From positions 1-46,225 of the forward strand of contig CAYYDD010000004.1 of NCBI GenBank assembly GCA_964470515.1: a stretch of DNA of 46,225 nt, read 5' to 3'. Source of the DNA: RGIG3009 sp964470515 (GTDB lineage: Bacteria; Bacillota; Clostridia; Oscillospirales; Acutalibacteraceae). The notes below the pieces were generated by a model that did not search any database, was not told where the DNA came from, and worked only from the letters and a program-made list of their open reading frames with translations. This document shows, piece after piece, positions 1 through 8,980 of the stretch (position 1 is the stretch's first letter; each line of letters opens with the position of its first letter). A program made the translations under genes and the position numbers.

Positions 1-809
1 TCGTAGCGACTATCGAAGATCTGTTCGCCGACCTTGATAAAGCGGCGGAGAATGCACAGAAGATAATTGAAAAGCATAAGGCAAAGAAAGAATCAATCCT
101 TTATCATGCGTTTTCAGGCGAGTTGACTTTTCAATGGCGAAAGAAGAACGGCATCAACTACGACGAATGGCAAGACCGCACATTAGACGAAGTCTCTCAT
201 AGCATTTACGACGGCGACCATATGCCTCCACCAAAAGCAGAAAACGGTGTGCCGTTTCTTATGATATCCAATGTAAACACAGGATACCTGTCTTTCGATA
301 ATACGAAGTATGTAACGCAAGATTACTATGACAGTCTCTCGGAAACGAGAAAGCCAAGAAAAGGCGACGTGTTATACACTTTGGTCGGCTCATACGGTAT
401 TCCGGTGATTGTAGATACGGATACTCCATTCTGTTTTCAGCGACACATGGCAGTAATTAAGCCGAGGGATATTGATACCCGTTTTTTGTGGTATCAAATG
501 CAGTCTCAAGAGATTTTCAATAAGGCGACGAGCATTGCAACGGGAACAGCACAGTTGACCGTACCTATCAAGGGATTGCGGCAGATGACAATAAAAGTCC
601 CAACTATCGCGGAACAGCAAGAGATCGTCCGCATCCTCGATGAACTGCTCGGCAACGAGCAGCGGATCAAAGAAGCCGCCGAGGAAATGCTGGATAAGAT
701 CGCCATGATGAAGAAATCCATCCTCGCCGATGCCTTCCGTGGCAAGCTCGGCACAAACGATCCAAGTGACCAACCCGCCACCGAGCTGTTAAAAGAAATA
801 CTTACATAG
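1..809 (+). CDS. hsdS: Type I restriction-modification specificity subunit HsdS, C-terminal part (5' end outside window)
   Basis: The open frame runs from the first bases of the window to a TAG at 807-809. The visible part opens with the end of a central conserved region (coiled-coil-like, IIEKHKAKKESILYHAFSGEL), then a second target-recognition domain (about 120-590), then the distal conserved helix (AEQQEIVRILDEL followed by KKSILADAFRGKLG). This TRD-helix-TRD-helix order is diagnostic of HsdS, which chooses the DNA sequence recognised by the HsdM/HsdR complex. The first TRD and the start codon lie upstream, so completeness cannot be judged. It faces the cdaR operon and is separated from it by a hairpin. 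Internal methionine codons near 123 are not the real start because the homology continues upstream. The family call is secure; the recognised sequence is unknown. Confidence 0.9.
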   Translation, partial: VATIEDLFADLDKAAENAQKIIEKHKAKKESILYHAFSGELTFQWRKKNGINYDEWQDRTLDEVSHSIYDGDHMPPPKAENGVPFLMISNVNTGYLSFDNTKYVTQDYYDSLSETRKPRKGDVLYTLVGSYGIPVIVDTDTPFCFQRHMAVIKPRDIDTRFLWYQMQSQEIFNKATSIATGTAQLTVPIKGLRQMTIKVPTIAEQQEIVRILDELLGNEQRIKEAAEEMLDKIAMMKKSILADAFRGKLGTNDPSDQPATELLKEILT

Positions 810-810
810 A

Positions 811-852
811 AAGCACCTTCTATGCCATATTTATAGCATAGAAGGTGCTTTT
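811..852 (+). terminator. Hairpin terminator after hsdS
   Basis: A near-perfect stem of about 13 bp (GCACCTTCTATGC with its complement) around an AT loop lies 1 base after the hsdS stop and is followed by TTTT. It is symmetrical enough to serve the convergent cdaR operon too, although the T-run on that strand is short. The remaining bases to 947 show no gene. Confidence 0.75.
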
Positions 853-947
853 GACTTGGATTATAATAAAATTTCTTGTAAATAGAGCTACAATACTCCG
901 CTAAGGATAACGAGCTAACGCGTGAAGTCCTTTGTCTGTAAAAGCTT

Positions 948-2258
948 TTATTCCAGCGTGCCGTACAGCTTGTAGGCGGCGGCATCATCCTCGCCGTAGT
1001 ACACCCACACGCTCGGATAATCCGGCACCGTGATGCGTACGGTATACCGCACCGAGCCGCTGCCGGTGTTGCTCGACGCATCCAGTGTGAGCTTGAGGTC
1101 ATCGGCAGTAATACGGCGCAACGTCGCCGTGTGGCCACACAGCACGATATCCGTCAGCTTCTGCTCCTGCAGGGTGATGGTCTTATCCGTGGGCAGATTT
1201 TCCACCGTCACATCCGCCAAGTTGCGCACGTCGTACGACAGCGTGCGGGTAGTAAGCTTATCAATCGCCAGCGACACCGCCACGGTGTTGCCCTCCAGCA
1301 CTCTGACACTGCCGGGCACCTCCAGACCGATGGTAAAGCTCGCGCCCTCAGGCTTGATATGATCGAAGTCAAAGACACCGAGATCACCGATGGTACCCGC
1401 CACGGTTTCCAGCGTATCCGCCTCGCCCACCAGCGTGATGCGGTTGTGCGACAGTGTGACCAGACCGGTCTGCGTCAGACCCGACGGCACGTTCACCAGC
1501 GTATACGTCAGATCCACCGTGCGCTGTACCCATACCGGCACCGTCATATCCACGGTATCGCCGCTGAGACCGGAAAACTGGCACTGCGAAATATCCACCT
1601 CGCCGCCGTTCGCGTTGAGTGCCAGCAGGCGGGCATCGAAATGCGTGGTCTTGTTCAGCGTCTGGGATTCCTCCACACGCGCTGCAACAGACGTAACCTG
1701 CTGCAACACCGTGCGCGGTCCCTCCAGCGTGATACGTCCGTCGGTCACCACGGAATCCAGCAGGATATCGCCGAACTGCTGCGTCTTTTCATCCTCCACC
1801 GCGAGAAGCGACACATCCGGCATCACGGTAAAGGACGCGCTTGTCCAGTAATCGCACTCCACCGTGACGGTCGAGGGCGAAATGGAATTGACGGTATACC
1901 CCGTCGCCTTACCGGCCTTGTTGACCGTCAGCGACACGTCGGATTTCCCGGGACCCTGAATATCCGTCAGCGACGGCTTGATCTCCAGATCCTCGCTGCC
2001 GAGGCTGTAAATGACCGAGCGCGTACCCTCCACCACGATGTTCACGGTGAAGGTATCCTCGCCGATAACGCGCAGATCGTTGTAGCCCACGCTGGTATCG
2101 GTCAAATCCACCTTGACGGTCGCGGTGATGGTACGGGTCTCCACGTTGCCGGGGCCGAAAGACACGATAGCCCACACGACAACGGCAATAACCAGCGACA
2201 GCACGATCATCATACGGTCGTTATGCAGGAACGTATTCAGCGAAAGCTTCTTTTTCAT
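948..2258 (-). CDS. cdaR: YbbR-domain protein, regulator of diadenylate cyclase (CdaR)
   Basis: A 436-residue protein with one N-terminal membrane segment (roughly residues 14-36, RMMIVLSLVIAVVVWAIVSF) and an extracytoplasmic chain of beta-rich YbbR repeats. In Firmicutes this protein binds the membrane cyclase CdaA and tunes c-di-AMP output. The start is placed at ATG 2258 because it overlaps the cdaA stop as ATGA and has GGGGGTGG 8 bases upstream; a longer in-frame start would lie inside cdaA. It is last in the operon. The glmM gene that normally follows cdaR is absent here: the next gene is the convergent hsdS. Family assignment is by repeat pattern and gene order; confidence is high. Confidence 0.9.
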   Translation of the reverse strand: MKKKLSLNTFLHNDRMMIVLSLVIAVVVWAIVSFGPGNVETRTITATVKVDLTDTSVGYNDLRVIGEDTFTVNIVVEGTRSVIYSLGSEDLEIKPSLTDIQGPGKSDVSLTVNKAGKATGYTVNSISPSTVTVECDYWTSASFTVMPDVSLLAVEDEKTQQFGDILLDSVVTDGRITLEGPRTVLQQVTSVAARVEESQTLNKTTHFDARLLALNANGGEVDISQCQFSGLSGDTVDMTVPVWVQRTVDLTYTLVNVPSGLTQTGLVTLSHNRITLVGEADTLETVAGTIGDLGVFDFDHIKPEGASFTIGLEVPGSVRVLEGNTVAVSLAIDKLTTRTLSYDVRNLADVTVENLPTDKTITLQEQKLTDIVLCGHTATLRRITADDLKLTLDASSNTGSGSVRYTVRITVPDYPSVWVYYGEDDAAAYKLYGTLE

Positions 2259-3157
2259 TTCGTGAACCACCCCCGCACACGCGCCCACAGGCTACCGTTA
2301 TCCTTTTGATCGTCAGTACGTACGTTGCTCCAGATGATCTCATTTTCCAGCACGGCGCGCAACGTTTCCGCCGTATAATCGCGGGTCAGCTCGCCGCCCT
2401 TAGCCAGTGAGATGGTGCCCGTCTCCTCCGACACGACCACAGCCAGCGCGTCGGAATTTTCACTCATCCCCACTGCGGCGCGGTGACGGGTGCCGAGACT
2501 GCGGCTGATGGAGATATTGTCCGACAGCGGCAGGATACAACCGGCAGCGTAGACCCTACCGTCACGGATGATGGTCGCTCCGTCGTGAAGCGGCGCCTTA
2601 TTGAAGAAGATATTGCCGATCAGCTCGACCGTGGCATCGGCATTCAGCTCGGTGCCGGAGCGTGCGATCTCGCCCAAACGGGTGTTGCGTTCGATAACGA
2701 TGAGCGCACCCATCTTATCCCGCTGTAGCATTTCGGCCGCCGTGCATACCGACGAGATAGCCTTTTTCCAAGTATCGACGTACGCGCGGCTCTCGGTCTC
2801 ACCCGCGCCGAGGATGCGCAAGCGCGAAAATCCGGAATGCCCCACCTGCTCCAACGCACGGCGCAGCTCCGGCTGGAAGATTACAGCCAGAATGATAAGT
2901 ACGTTATCAAACAGCACCTGCAGCAGATACTTGATCGTTGTCAGCCCGAACAGGTACGCCGCACCGTAGGCCAGCGCCAACAGAACGAAGCCCTTGAGCA
3001 GCTGCTCCGCACGGGAATCGCGCACCAGCTTCACGATACCATACACCGCGAACGCCACGATCAGAATATCCAGCGTATCGGTAAACCAGTTAAAGCTGAG
3101 GAAAAAGATCTTGATGCTTTCCCACACACTCACAAAAAACGCCGCCAACGTACTCAC
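2255..3157 (-). CDS. cdaA: Membrane diadenylate cyclase CdaA (c-di-AMP synthase)
   Basis: A 300-residue protein that makes c-di-AMP from two ATP. Three hydrophobic segments occupy about residues 27-95, followed by the DAC domain. The catalytic DGA motif is at residues 192-194 and the RHR motif at 224-226, both intact. Length fits the CdaA/DacA class. The start is given as GTG at 3157; a TTG three codons further in (3148) has an AGGTGAG at better spacing and may be the true start. It follows the cysteine desulfurase by 18 bases and overlaps cdaR by 4, so cyclase and regulator are translationally coupled. Role expected: osmolyte and cell-wall homeostasis signalling. Confidence 0.95.
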   Translation of the reverse strand: MSTLAAFFVSVWESIKIFFLSFNWFTDTLDILIVAFAVYGIVKLVRDSRAEQLLKGFVLLALAYGAAYLFGLTTIKYLLQVLFDNVLIILAVIFQPELRRALEQVGHSGFSRLRILGAGETESRAYVDTWKKAISSVCTAAEMLQRDKMGALIVIERNTRLGEIARSGTELNADATVELIGNIFFNKAPLHDGATIIRDGRVYAAGCILPLSDNISISRSLGTRHRAAVGMSENSDALAVVVSEETGTISLAKGGELTRDYTAETLRAVLENEIIWSNVRTDDQKDNGSLWARVRGWFTK

Positions 3158-3175
3158 CTACTTTCCATACTTCTT

Positions 3176-4342
3176 TTATTTTATCATACTATCCGATGAT
3201 TGCAAGGCTTTTCTTGCAATTTCACGCAAGATTTTCGCAGTATTATCCACTGCGGCAACGGTAGTAAAGCAGGACGGGCACAGCCGCACCGCTCCCTCCG
3301 TCAACGTTCCCATCCGCCGATGCGCACTCGGCGCACAGTGCAGACCAGCGCGCACCGCCACTCCCGCAGCCGCGAGCTGCGCCGCCGTTTCCTCCGACGG
3401 CAGTCCTTTCACGTTCAGCGTCACCATCGGCACCGTGACCGACAGCTCGGGTCGCGCCGTGTAAAGGTGGATACCCGGTACGCCGTCCAGCGCGTCGTAT
3501 AAGCGGCACATACGGGAGGTCTCCTGCGCAGCCAGCGTCTCCACGCCGTGCTGACGCACAAACCGCACACCCGCGCACAGCCCGCAGATGCCCGGCACGT
3601 TGACCGTGCCGCTCTCAAACCGGTCGGGCAGCTCCTCCGGCTGCTCGGGAAGCCGCGACTGACTGCCCGTGCCGCCCTCGGTCAGCGGTGCTAAACGGAT
3701 ATCGCCGCCGCACAGCAGCGCCCCCGTGCCCATCGGGCCGTACAGCGCCTTGTGCCCCGGCATACACAAAAAATCAATGCGATCCCGCTGCATATCCAGC
3801 GGCAGGAGCCCCGCGCTCTGCGCGGCATCCACCGCAAACGGGATGCGATATCGCGTCGCCAATTCGCCCAACTCCTGCACAGGTAGCCGAAAACCGAATA
3901 CGTTGGAGGCGTGTGTGCATAAGATCAACCGGGTGTCGGGACGGATGGCACGGCGAAAACTCTCCACCGTGCGTTGCGGCTCACCGGGATACACCTCGGC
4001 CTCCGTATACGTCACCCCTCTGAGTGCCTTCAGCGGGCGGATGACGGAATTATGCTCGTAGCCCGATATCACCACGTGACCGCCGCCGCGCAGCAGCCCC
4101 TTTATCACGGTATTCAGTGCACCCGTACAGTTGGCGGTAAAGCACACACCGGACGGGTCGGGCAGCCCGAACAGTGCCGCCAGCTCCTCACGACAGGCAT
4201 ACACCTGCTCCGCGCTGGCCATCGCCATCGCGTGACCGCCGCGCCCGGGATTTGCTCCGTAGCGCAACAGCGCCTCGTTCACCGCCGCCCGCACCGACGG
4301 CGGCTTCGGATAGGTGGTGGCGGCGTTGTCCAGATAGATCAC
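3176..4342 (-). CDS. Cysteine desulfurase family protein (class V aminotransferase, SufS/NifS-like)
   Basis: A 388-residue PLP enzyme expected to take sulfur from cysteine to an active-site persulfide. Seen: LDNAATTYPKP at the N-terminus, a THASNVFG cofactor-binding stretch, the PLP lysine K198 in PGHKALYGPMG, and a candidate persulfide cysteine C336 in AGLHCAPSAH. This is the pattern of the stand-alone desulfurase family (EF2568-like) rather than canonical IscS or SufS, and no IscU/SufU scaffold is next to it. It overlaps the upstream DUF3343 gene by 4 bases, suggesting the two act together in sulfur or selenium transfer. Enzyme class is firm; the acceptor is inferred. Confidence 0.88.
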   Translation of the reverse strand: MIYLDNAATTYPKPPSVRAAVNEALLRYGANPGRGGHAMAMASAEQVYACREELAALFGLPDPSGVCFTANCTGALNTVIKGLLRGGGHVVISGYEHNSVIRPLKALRGVTYTEAEVYPGEPQRTVESFRRAIRPDTRLILCTHASNVFGFRLPVQELGELATRYRIPFAVDAAQSAGLLPLDMQRDRIDFLCMPGHKALYGPMGTGALLCGGDIRLAPLTEGGTGSQSRLPEQPEELPDRFESGTVNVPGICGLCAGVRFVRQHGVETLAAQETSRMCRLYDALDGVPGIHLYTARPELSVTVPMVTLNVKGLPSEETAAQLAAAGVAVRAGLHCAPSAHRRMGTLTEGAVRLCPSCFTTVAAVDNTAKILREIARKALQSSDSMIK

Positions 4343-4565
4343 CGCGCCCCACCCCCGTCGGTGCGCAGCACGCGGATACCCGAACGCTTCAGCAGCTCTG
4401 TCGCCTGCACACCGTTCCCACGCACCAGTAAGCTATACCCGCAGCCGCTTTCCTCGTCCATATTCGAGGAGCGCTGCATATGCACGGTATAGCCCTGCTT
4501 TTCTAACAGCCGTTTCCCACGCATCGCGTTGGTCACCGAGCTGATATAGATCGTTGTCCATTCCA
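4339..4565 (-). CDS. DUF3343 small protein, putative Se/S carrier
   Basis: A 75-residue protein of the DUF3343 family (putative Se/S carrier-like). The conserved cysteine is in SGCGYSLLV and the C-terminus carries a SGIRVLR-type ending typical of the family. The start is set at ATG 4565, which has GAGGTG six bases upstream; a GTG at 4575 would add MRP but overlaps that ribosome site. It is followed with a 4-base ATGA overlap by the cysteine desulfurase, and preceded by ruvX in the same direction. Function is inferred from this pairing: it may accept the persulfide made by the desulfurase. No biochemical role is established from sequence. Confidence 0.75.
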
Positions 4566-4597
4566 TTGGTCTCACCTCAAGACCAATATATGCAGCG

Positions 4598-5008
4598 TCA
4601 GCGGCGGCTGTCCAGATAATCCTGCAAAATAATGGTAGCGGACACCGTGTCCACCACCGCCTTGCGCTTTTTCCCGCGCACGTTGGTCCGGTTTAAGAAT
4701 CCGTGCGCCGACACCGTGGTCAGCCGCTCGTCGCGCAGCACCACCGGCAACCCACTGCGCTCACGCAGGACTTCGGCAAAGGCCTCGGCGCGCTGTGCGC
4801 TCTCGCCGCGGCTGCCGTCCATATTGCGTGGATGCCCCACCACGATCTCGCGAACACCCTCGCGCTCGGCGATCCCCGCTACCTCATCGCACAACGCATT
4901 CGGATCCGCTTCCGTCACCGTTCCCACCGGCGACGCGAGTAGCTCCAGCTCGTCACAGATGGCAAGTCCCGTGCGCACCAGCCCCAGATCCACCGCCAAT
5001 ATTTTCAT
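4598..5008 (-). CDS. ruvX: Putative pre-16S rRNA nuclease / Holliday junction resolvase RuvX (YqgF)
   Basis: A 136-residue RNase H-fold protein of the YqgF family. Seen: the first acidic motif AVDLGLVRTG, the VVGHPRNMDGSRG loop (usually VVGLP), DERLTT, and the terminal acidic motif VDTVSATIIL. The family is implicated in 16S rRNA 5' end processing. The start is ATG 5008 (MKILAVDLG), with GGAGTGG upstream; an upstream methionine at 5038 would add ten residues not typical of the family and would overlap the promoter. It is first in the operon that ends with cdaR and is preceded by a good promoter. Confidence 0.88.
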   Translation of the reverse strand: MKILAVDLGLVRTGLAICDELELLASPVGTVTEADPNALCDEVAGIAEREGVREIVVGHPRNMDGSRGESAQRAEAFAEVLRERSGLPVVLRDERLTTVSAHGFLNRTNVRGKKRKAVVDTVSATIILQDYLDSRR

Positions 5009-5041
5009 TTTTGCACCACTCCATACCGCATCTTTCACTTT

Positions 5042-5070
5042 ATTTTACCACACCCCCCGCTTTTGTGCAA
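5042..5070 (-). promoter_or_regulatory. Promoter of the ruvX-cdaR operon
   Basis: Read on the minus strand: TTGCAC (5065-5070), 17-bp spacer, TAAAAT (5042-5047), about 35 bases before the ruvX start. Confidence 0.6.
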
Positions 5071-5177
5071 TTACTTTCACCGTTTCGCAATTTTAATTTA
5101 CAAAACTTTCATAATTTTCAAAAAAGCTCGTTATTTATCTAACAATCAAGAAATTTTGAAGTTTTTGCGCAAACCTC

Positions 5178-5206
5178 TTGCAATTTGCATTTCGGCTTGC
5201 TATAAT
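5178..5206 (+). promoter_or_regulatory. Promoter of gdhA
   Basis: TTGCAA (5178-5183), 17-bp spacer, TATAAT (5201-5206), 35 bases before the gdhA start. The surrounding 150 bases are markedly AT-rich compared with the genes. Confidence 0.75.
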
Positions 5207-5241
5207 TAATGGTATCTTTTTCATAAAAGGAGTAATGGTTT

Positions 5242-6582
5242 ATGTCGTACGTTGAATCCGTTATGGAATCCGTCATCAAAAACAACCCCGGTGAGCCGGA
5301 ATTCCATCAGGCTGTCAAGGAAGTTCTGGAGTCGCTGGCCCCCGTAGTCGCGAAGCACCCCGAATATGAAGCGGCGGGTCTTCTCGAGCGCATGGTAGAG
5401 CCGGAGCGCGTCATTATGTTCCGCGTTTCGTGGACTGACGATGCCGGCAAGGTGCAGGTTAACCGTGGCTACCGTGTACAGTTTAACAGCGCCATCGGTC
5501 CCTACAAGGGCGGTCTGCGCTTCCATCCGTCCGTCAACCTGAGCATCATCAAATTCCTCGGCTTTGAGCAGACGTTCAAGAATTCCCTCACCGGTCTGCC
5601 GATCGGCGGCGGCAAGGGCGGCTCGGACTTCGATCCCCGCGGCAAGAGCGACGCTGAAATTATGCGCTTCTGTCAGGCCTTTATGACCGAGCTGTGCCGT
5701 CACATCGGCTCACACGTGGACGTTCCCGCCGGTGATATCGGCGTGGGCGGCCGCGAAATCGGCTATCTGTTCGGCCAGTACAAGCGTATCAAGAACAACT
5801 TTGAGAACGCTGTCCTCACCGGCAAGGGTATCCCCTACGGCGGTAGCCTCATCCGTCCCGAAGCCACCGGCTACGGTGCTGTGTATTTCTGCGAGGAAAT
5901 GCTCAAGGACTTCGGCGAGGAGATCAAGGGCAAGACCTTCGCGGTGTCCGGCTTCGGTAACGTGGCGTGGGGTGCTGTGCTGAAGATCAATCATCTGGGC
6001 GGCAAGGTGCTCACCATCTCGGGTCCCGACGGCTACGTGTACGACAAGGACGGCATCACCGAGGAGAAGGCCGCGTATATGCTCACGATGCGCGCTTCCG
6101 GTCGCGACAAGGTGCAGGATTACGCCGACAAGTTCGGCGTCGAGTTCCACGCCGGCGAGAAGCCGTGGGGCGTGAAGGTGGATGTCTGCCTGCCCTGCGC
6201 GACGCAGAATGAGGTTCGTATCGAGGATGCGAAGAAGATGGTTGCCAACGGCCTGAAATACTACGTCGAGGTCGCGAATATGCCCACCACCGCCGATGCC
6301 GTCGAGTATCTGCGTGAGAACGGCGTTATCGTTGCCCCGTCCAAGGCAGTCAACGCCGGCGGCGTGGCTGTCTCCGCGCTGGAGATGAGCCAGAACAGCC
6401 TGCGTATGTCCTGGTCGGCTGAGGAGGTCGACGAGAAGTTGCACGGCATTATGATCAACATCTACAAGAACCTGTCCGAGGCTGCCAAGGCCTACGGTAT
6501 GGAGGGCAACCTAATCGCCGGTGCGAATATCGCCGGTTTCCAGAAGGTCGCCGACGCGATGATGGCTCAGGGCATCGTCTGA
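5242..6582 (+). CDS. gdhA: NADP-type glutamate dehydrogenase
   Basis: A 446-residue hexameric-type GDH catalysing 2-oxoglutarate + NH4+ + NADPH to glutamate. Length and motifs match the bacterial NADP-dependent class: GPYKGGLRFHPSVN substrate loop, GLPIGGGKGGSDFDP with the catalytic-site lysine, and the Rossmann fingerprint VSGFGNVAWG. AAGGAG lies 11-15 bases before the ATG. It is transcribed alone from its own promoter and ends at a strong terminator. Expected to be the main ammonium-assimilation route in a gut anaerobe. Confidence very high. Confidence 0.97.
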   Translation: MSYVESVMESVIKNNPGEPEFHQAVKEVLESLAPVVAKHPEYEAAGLLERMVEPERVIMFRVSWTDDAGKVQVNRGYRVQFNSAIGPYKGGLRFHPSVNLSIIKFLGFEQTFKNSLTGLPIGGGKGGSDFDPRGKSDAEIMRFCQAFMTELCRHIGSHVDVPAGDIGVGGREIGYLFGQYKRIKNNFENAVLTGKGIPYGGSLIRPEATGYGAVYFCEEMLKDFGEEIKGKTFAVSGFGNVAWGAVLKINHLGGKVLTISGPDGYVYDKDGITEEKAAYMLTMRASGRDKVQDYADKFGVEFHAGEKPWGVKVDVCLPCATQNEVRIEDAKKMVANGLKYYVEVANMPTTADAVEYLRENGVIVAPSKAVNAGGVAVSALEMSQNSLRMSWSAEEVDEKLHGIMINIYKNLSEAAKAYGMEGNLIAGANIAGFQKVADAMMAQGIV

Positions 6583-6603
6583 TAACCGAATATGTACGAG
6601 GAA

Positions 6604-6635
6604 ACGCCGCCCGTGTGTCACCGGGCGGCGTTTTT
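6604..6635 (+). terminator. Terminator of gdhA
   Basis: Ten-bp GC stem (ACGCCGCCCG and complement), 8-base loop and TTTTT. It sits between the convergent gdhA and malG-like gene and may act on both. Confidence 0.85.
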
Positions 6636-6636
6636 C

Positions 6637-7491
6637 TTACCCCTTCACCGCGCCGCCGGTGACGCCCTCGACGTAATACCGTTGCAAGCTCAAAAACAGA
6701 AACGTCACGGGCACCGCCACCACGACCGCACCGGCACAAAAGCGCGTGAAATACTGGTACAGATTTTCACGCGTCAGCATCTGATACAGTCCCAGAGCCA
6801 CGGTGTAATTCTCGTAATTATCCTTCATAATCACGCTGACGAAAATAAAATCCGCAAACGGCGCGACAAACGAGGTCAGTGCCGTGTATACCACGATGGG
6901 TCCCGACATCGGCAGCGTGATTCTCCAGAAAATATCGTTGCGGGTCGCACCGTCGATGGTGGCCGCCTCATCGAGTGCCCGCGGCAGGGTATCAAAAAAG
7001 CCCTTGGCGATGAAATACCCGAGGCACGAGGCGGAGGAATACACCAGGATGAGCGCGATAAGCGACTGATCCAGCCCCACGAGCTTGAGCAGATGATACA
7101 CGGCGATCATTGACATAAAGCCCGGAAACATACCGAGGATAAGACCGATATTCATCAGCGGCCGCCGCGCTTTAAACCGCAGACGGCTGAAGCAGTAGCT
7201 TATCATCAGGATCATCGCCGTACTGAGGATACAACTGCACACCGCGACGAACAGCGTGTTCGCAAACCACCGCGGATACGGGAACAGTGTGGTATCCGTA
7301 AACAGCGCGGTGTAATTCTCCAACGTGTAGGACTGAGGTAGCAGATACGGCGTATACGCTCCCGGCTCGGCGCGGAAGGACTGTATAATAAGATAGGCGA
7401 TCGGCAACAGCCACAATACCGCAAGCAGCGACAGCACGATATAGATGGCGGCATTTGCCAGCCGCCGACGGGCGGAAAGGCTCCGTATCAT
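6637..7491 (-). CDS. malG: Maltodextrin-type ABC transporter permease (MalG-like)
   Basis: A 284-residue inner-membrane permease with about six membrane spans and the EAA loop (DEAATIDGATRNDIFWRITLP), which docks the ATPase. The start is ATG 7491, which overlaps the stop of the preceding permease as ATGA and has AGGAGG upstream; longer in-frame starts lie inside that gene. It pairs with the MalF-like protein to form the channel. The shared ATPase (MsmX/MalK type) is not in this window, as is common in Firmicutes where one ATPase serves several sugar importers. Substrate (maltodextrin) is inferred from the neighbouring malQ and glgP. Confidence 0.9.
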   Translation of the reverse strand: MIRSLSARRRLANAAIYIVLSLLAVLWLLPIAYLIIQSFRAEPGAYTPYLLPQSYTLENYTALFTDTTLFPYPRWFANTLFVAVCSCILSTAMILMISYCFSRLRFKARRPLMNIGLILGMFPGFMSMIAVYHLLKLVGLDQSLIALILVYSSASCLGYFIAKGFFDTLPRALDEAATIDGATRNDIFWRITLPMSGPIVVYTALTSFVAPFADFIFVSVIMKDNYENYTVALGLYQMLTRENLYQYFTRFCAGAVVVAVPVTFLFLSLQRYYVEGVTGGAVKG

Positions 7492-8960
7492 TGAAATTCC
7501 TCCTCTTTTTTGGCCGAGGCCGAGGAATTGTACACCAGCAGCGACGCGGCCGCCGTGATAAGAAACACGATAACGCCGATGACCGCCGCCAGATTGTAGT
7601 TCTGCTCCTCCACCGTCTGCTTGTACAGCCACGTGACGAGCAGATCCGTCTTGCCCGCCTTGTAGTACTCCAGCGTCAGCGGGCCGCCGCGTGTCAGCAG
7701 ATAAATCACGTTGAAGTTGTTGATATTATTCACGAACTGCGTGATAAGATACGGTGTGGTGACAAACAGCATATACGGCAGCGTGATGCGGAAAAACATC
7801 CGTACCGGTCCCGCACCGTCGATGCGGGCACTTTCGTACATATCCGCCGGAATGTTCATCAAGATACCCGAGGTGATGAGCATCGTGTACGGGATACCCA
7901 CCCACATATTCACCACGATGACGGATAGCTTCGCCAGCATTCCGTTGGTAAGAAACGGGATGGATTCCGTGATCCATCCCATATTCCGCAGCGCCACGTT
8001 CAGAGCGCCCTCATCCGCAAGCACCTGCGACATCAGCATCAGGCTGACGAACTGCGGTACCGCGATGGTGACGATGAATACCGTGCGCCAGAATTTTTTA
8101 AAGCGGATGCCCTTTTTGTTGATCATCAGGGCGAGTATCATACCAAAGAGATAGTTGGTAAAGGTGGCGAATACCGCCCAGATCAGCGTCCACAGCAGCA
8201 GGTTTAAAAAGGTGTAGCCGAGCTGTGCGTTGCCGCCGAGTATATCGGTAAAATTCTCCCACCCGACCCACGTAAACAGATTACCGGGCGGCTGATGCGT
8301 CTTGTCAAAATTGGTAAACGCGATCAGCACCATAAAAATGAGCGGCAGTAGCGTAAACAGCAGTACCAGTAGCACCGGCGGGGTCAGCAGCGTGATATGA
8401 TAGCGGCTGTCCACCAGCGAGTGCCAATCCTCACGGAAAGTGGGCAACCGCTTCCCCGCGGCCTGTAGCCGCTGTGCACGAAACGCCGCACGCAGGCTGT
8501 AAAAATACAGAACGATAAACGCCACGGTCAGTACAATGGACAACACACCAAACAGCAATATCTGCATGGAGTTATCGCCCTGCGTGTAGATATAGATGCC
8601 CTGCTCCTCGTCGAATACCTGCGTCTGTGTCACCGTTCCCAGCGTGCCGAGCTGACGCAGATACCGCCAGCCGAACAGCAGCATATACGCGATATACCCG
8701 ACCTGCGCCGCGAGGTACAGAAGCCCCCGCCCCCACTGACCGCGCAGGGCTGAGCCAGCTCCCATAACGACAAAGGTCAGCCGGGTGCGGGTGTCGCCGT
8801 GCACTGCGGCACGACCGACACCCCGCAGTTGTCGCACGACCCATTGAAGCCCGCCGATTATGCTGTGCCACAGCCCTAAAAGTGCCGTCGCGACCGAGCG
8901 GAGGGCTGCTGCCGGACGTCGCCGCGCAGGCCGTATATTCGTTATATCCTGATATCCCAT
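7488..8960 (-). CDS. malF: Maltodextrin-type ABC transporter permease (MalF-like)
   Basis: A 490-residue permease with an N-terminal extension of about 190 residues carrying several hydrophobic spans before the core permease domain. The EAA loop is ESARIDGAGPVRMFFRITLP. The long N-terminus is usual for MalF/GanP-type proteins. GGGGG precedes the ATG at 8960. It lies 20 bases after malE and overlaps malG by 4, so the importer genes are tightly coupled. Substrate is inferred from context. Confidence 0.9.
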   Translation of the reverse strand: MGYQDITNIRPARRRPAAALRSVATALLGLWHSIIGGLQWVVRQLRGVGRAAVHGDTRTRLTFVVMGAGSALRGQWGRGLLYLAAQVGYIAYMLLFGWRYLRQLGTLGTVTQTQVFDEEQGIYIYTQGDNSMQILLFGVLSIVLTVAFIVLYFYSLRAAFRAQRLQAAGKRLPTFREDWHSLVDSRYHITLLTPPVLLVLLFTLLPLIFMVLIAFTNFDKTHQPPGNLFTWVGWENFTDILGGNAQLGYTFLNLLLWTLIWAVFATFTNYLFGMILALMINKKGIRFKKFWRTVFIVTIAVPQFVSLMLMSQVLADEGALNVALRNMGWITESIPFLTNGMLAKLSVIVVNMWVGIPYTMLITSGILMNIPADMYESARIDGAGPVRMFFRITLPYMLFVTTPYLITQFVNNINNFNVIYLLTRGGPLTLEYYKAGKTDLLVTWLYKQTVEEQNYNLAAVIGVIVFLITAAASLLVYNSSASAKKEEEFQ

Positions 8961-8980
8961 AGCAGCCCCCTATATGCCCG

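Noticed and set aside
1131..2309. A 392-codon open frame opposite cdaR
   Set aside because: Mirror of the YbbR repeats, rich in His/Arg/Gln; no ribosome site or family features.
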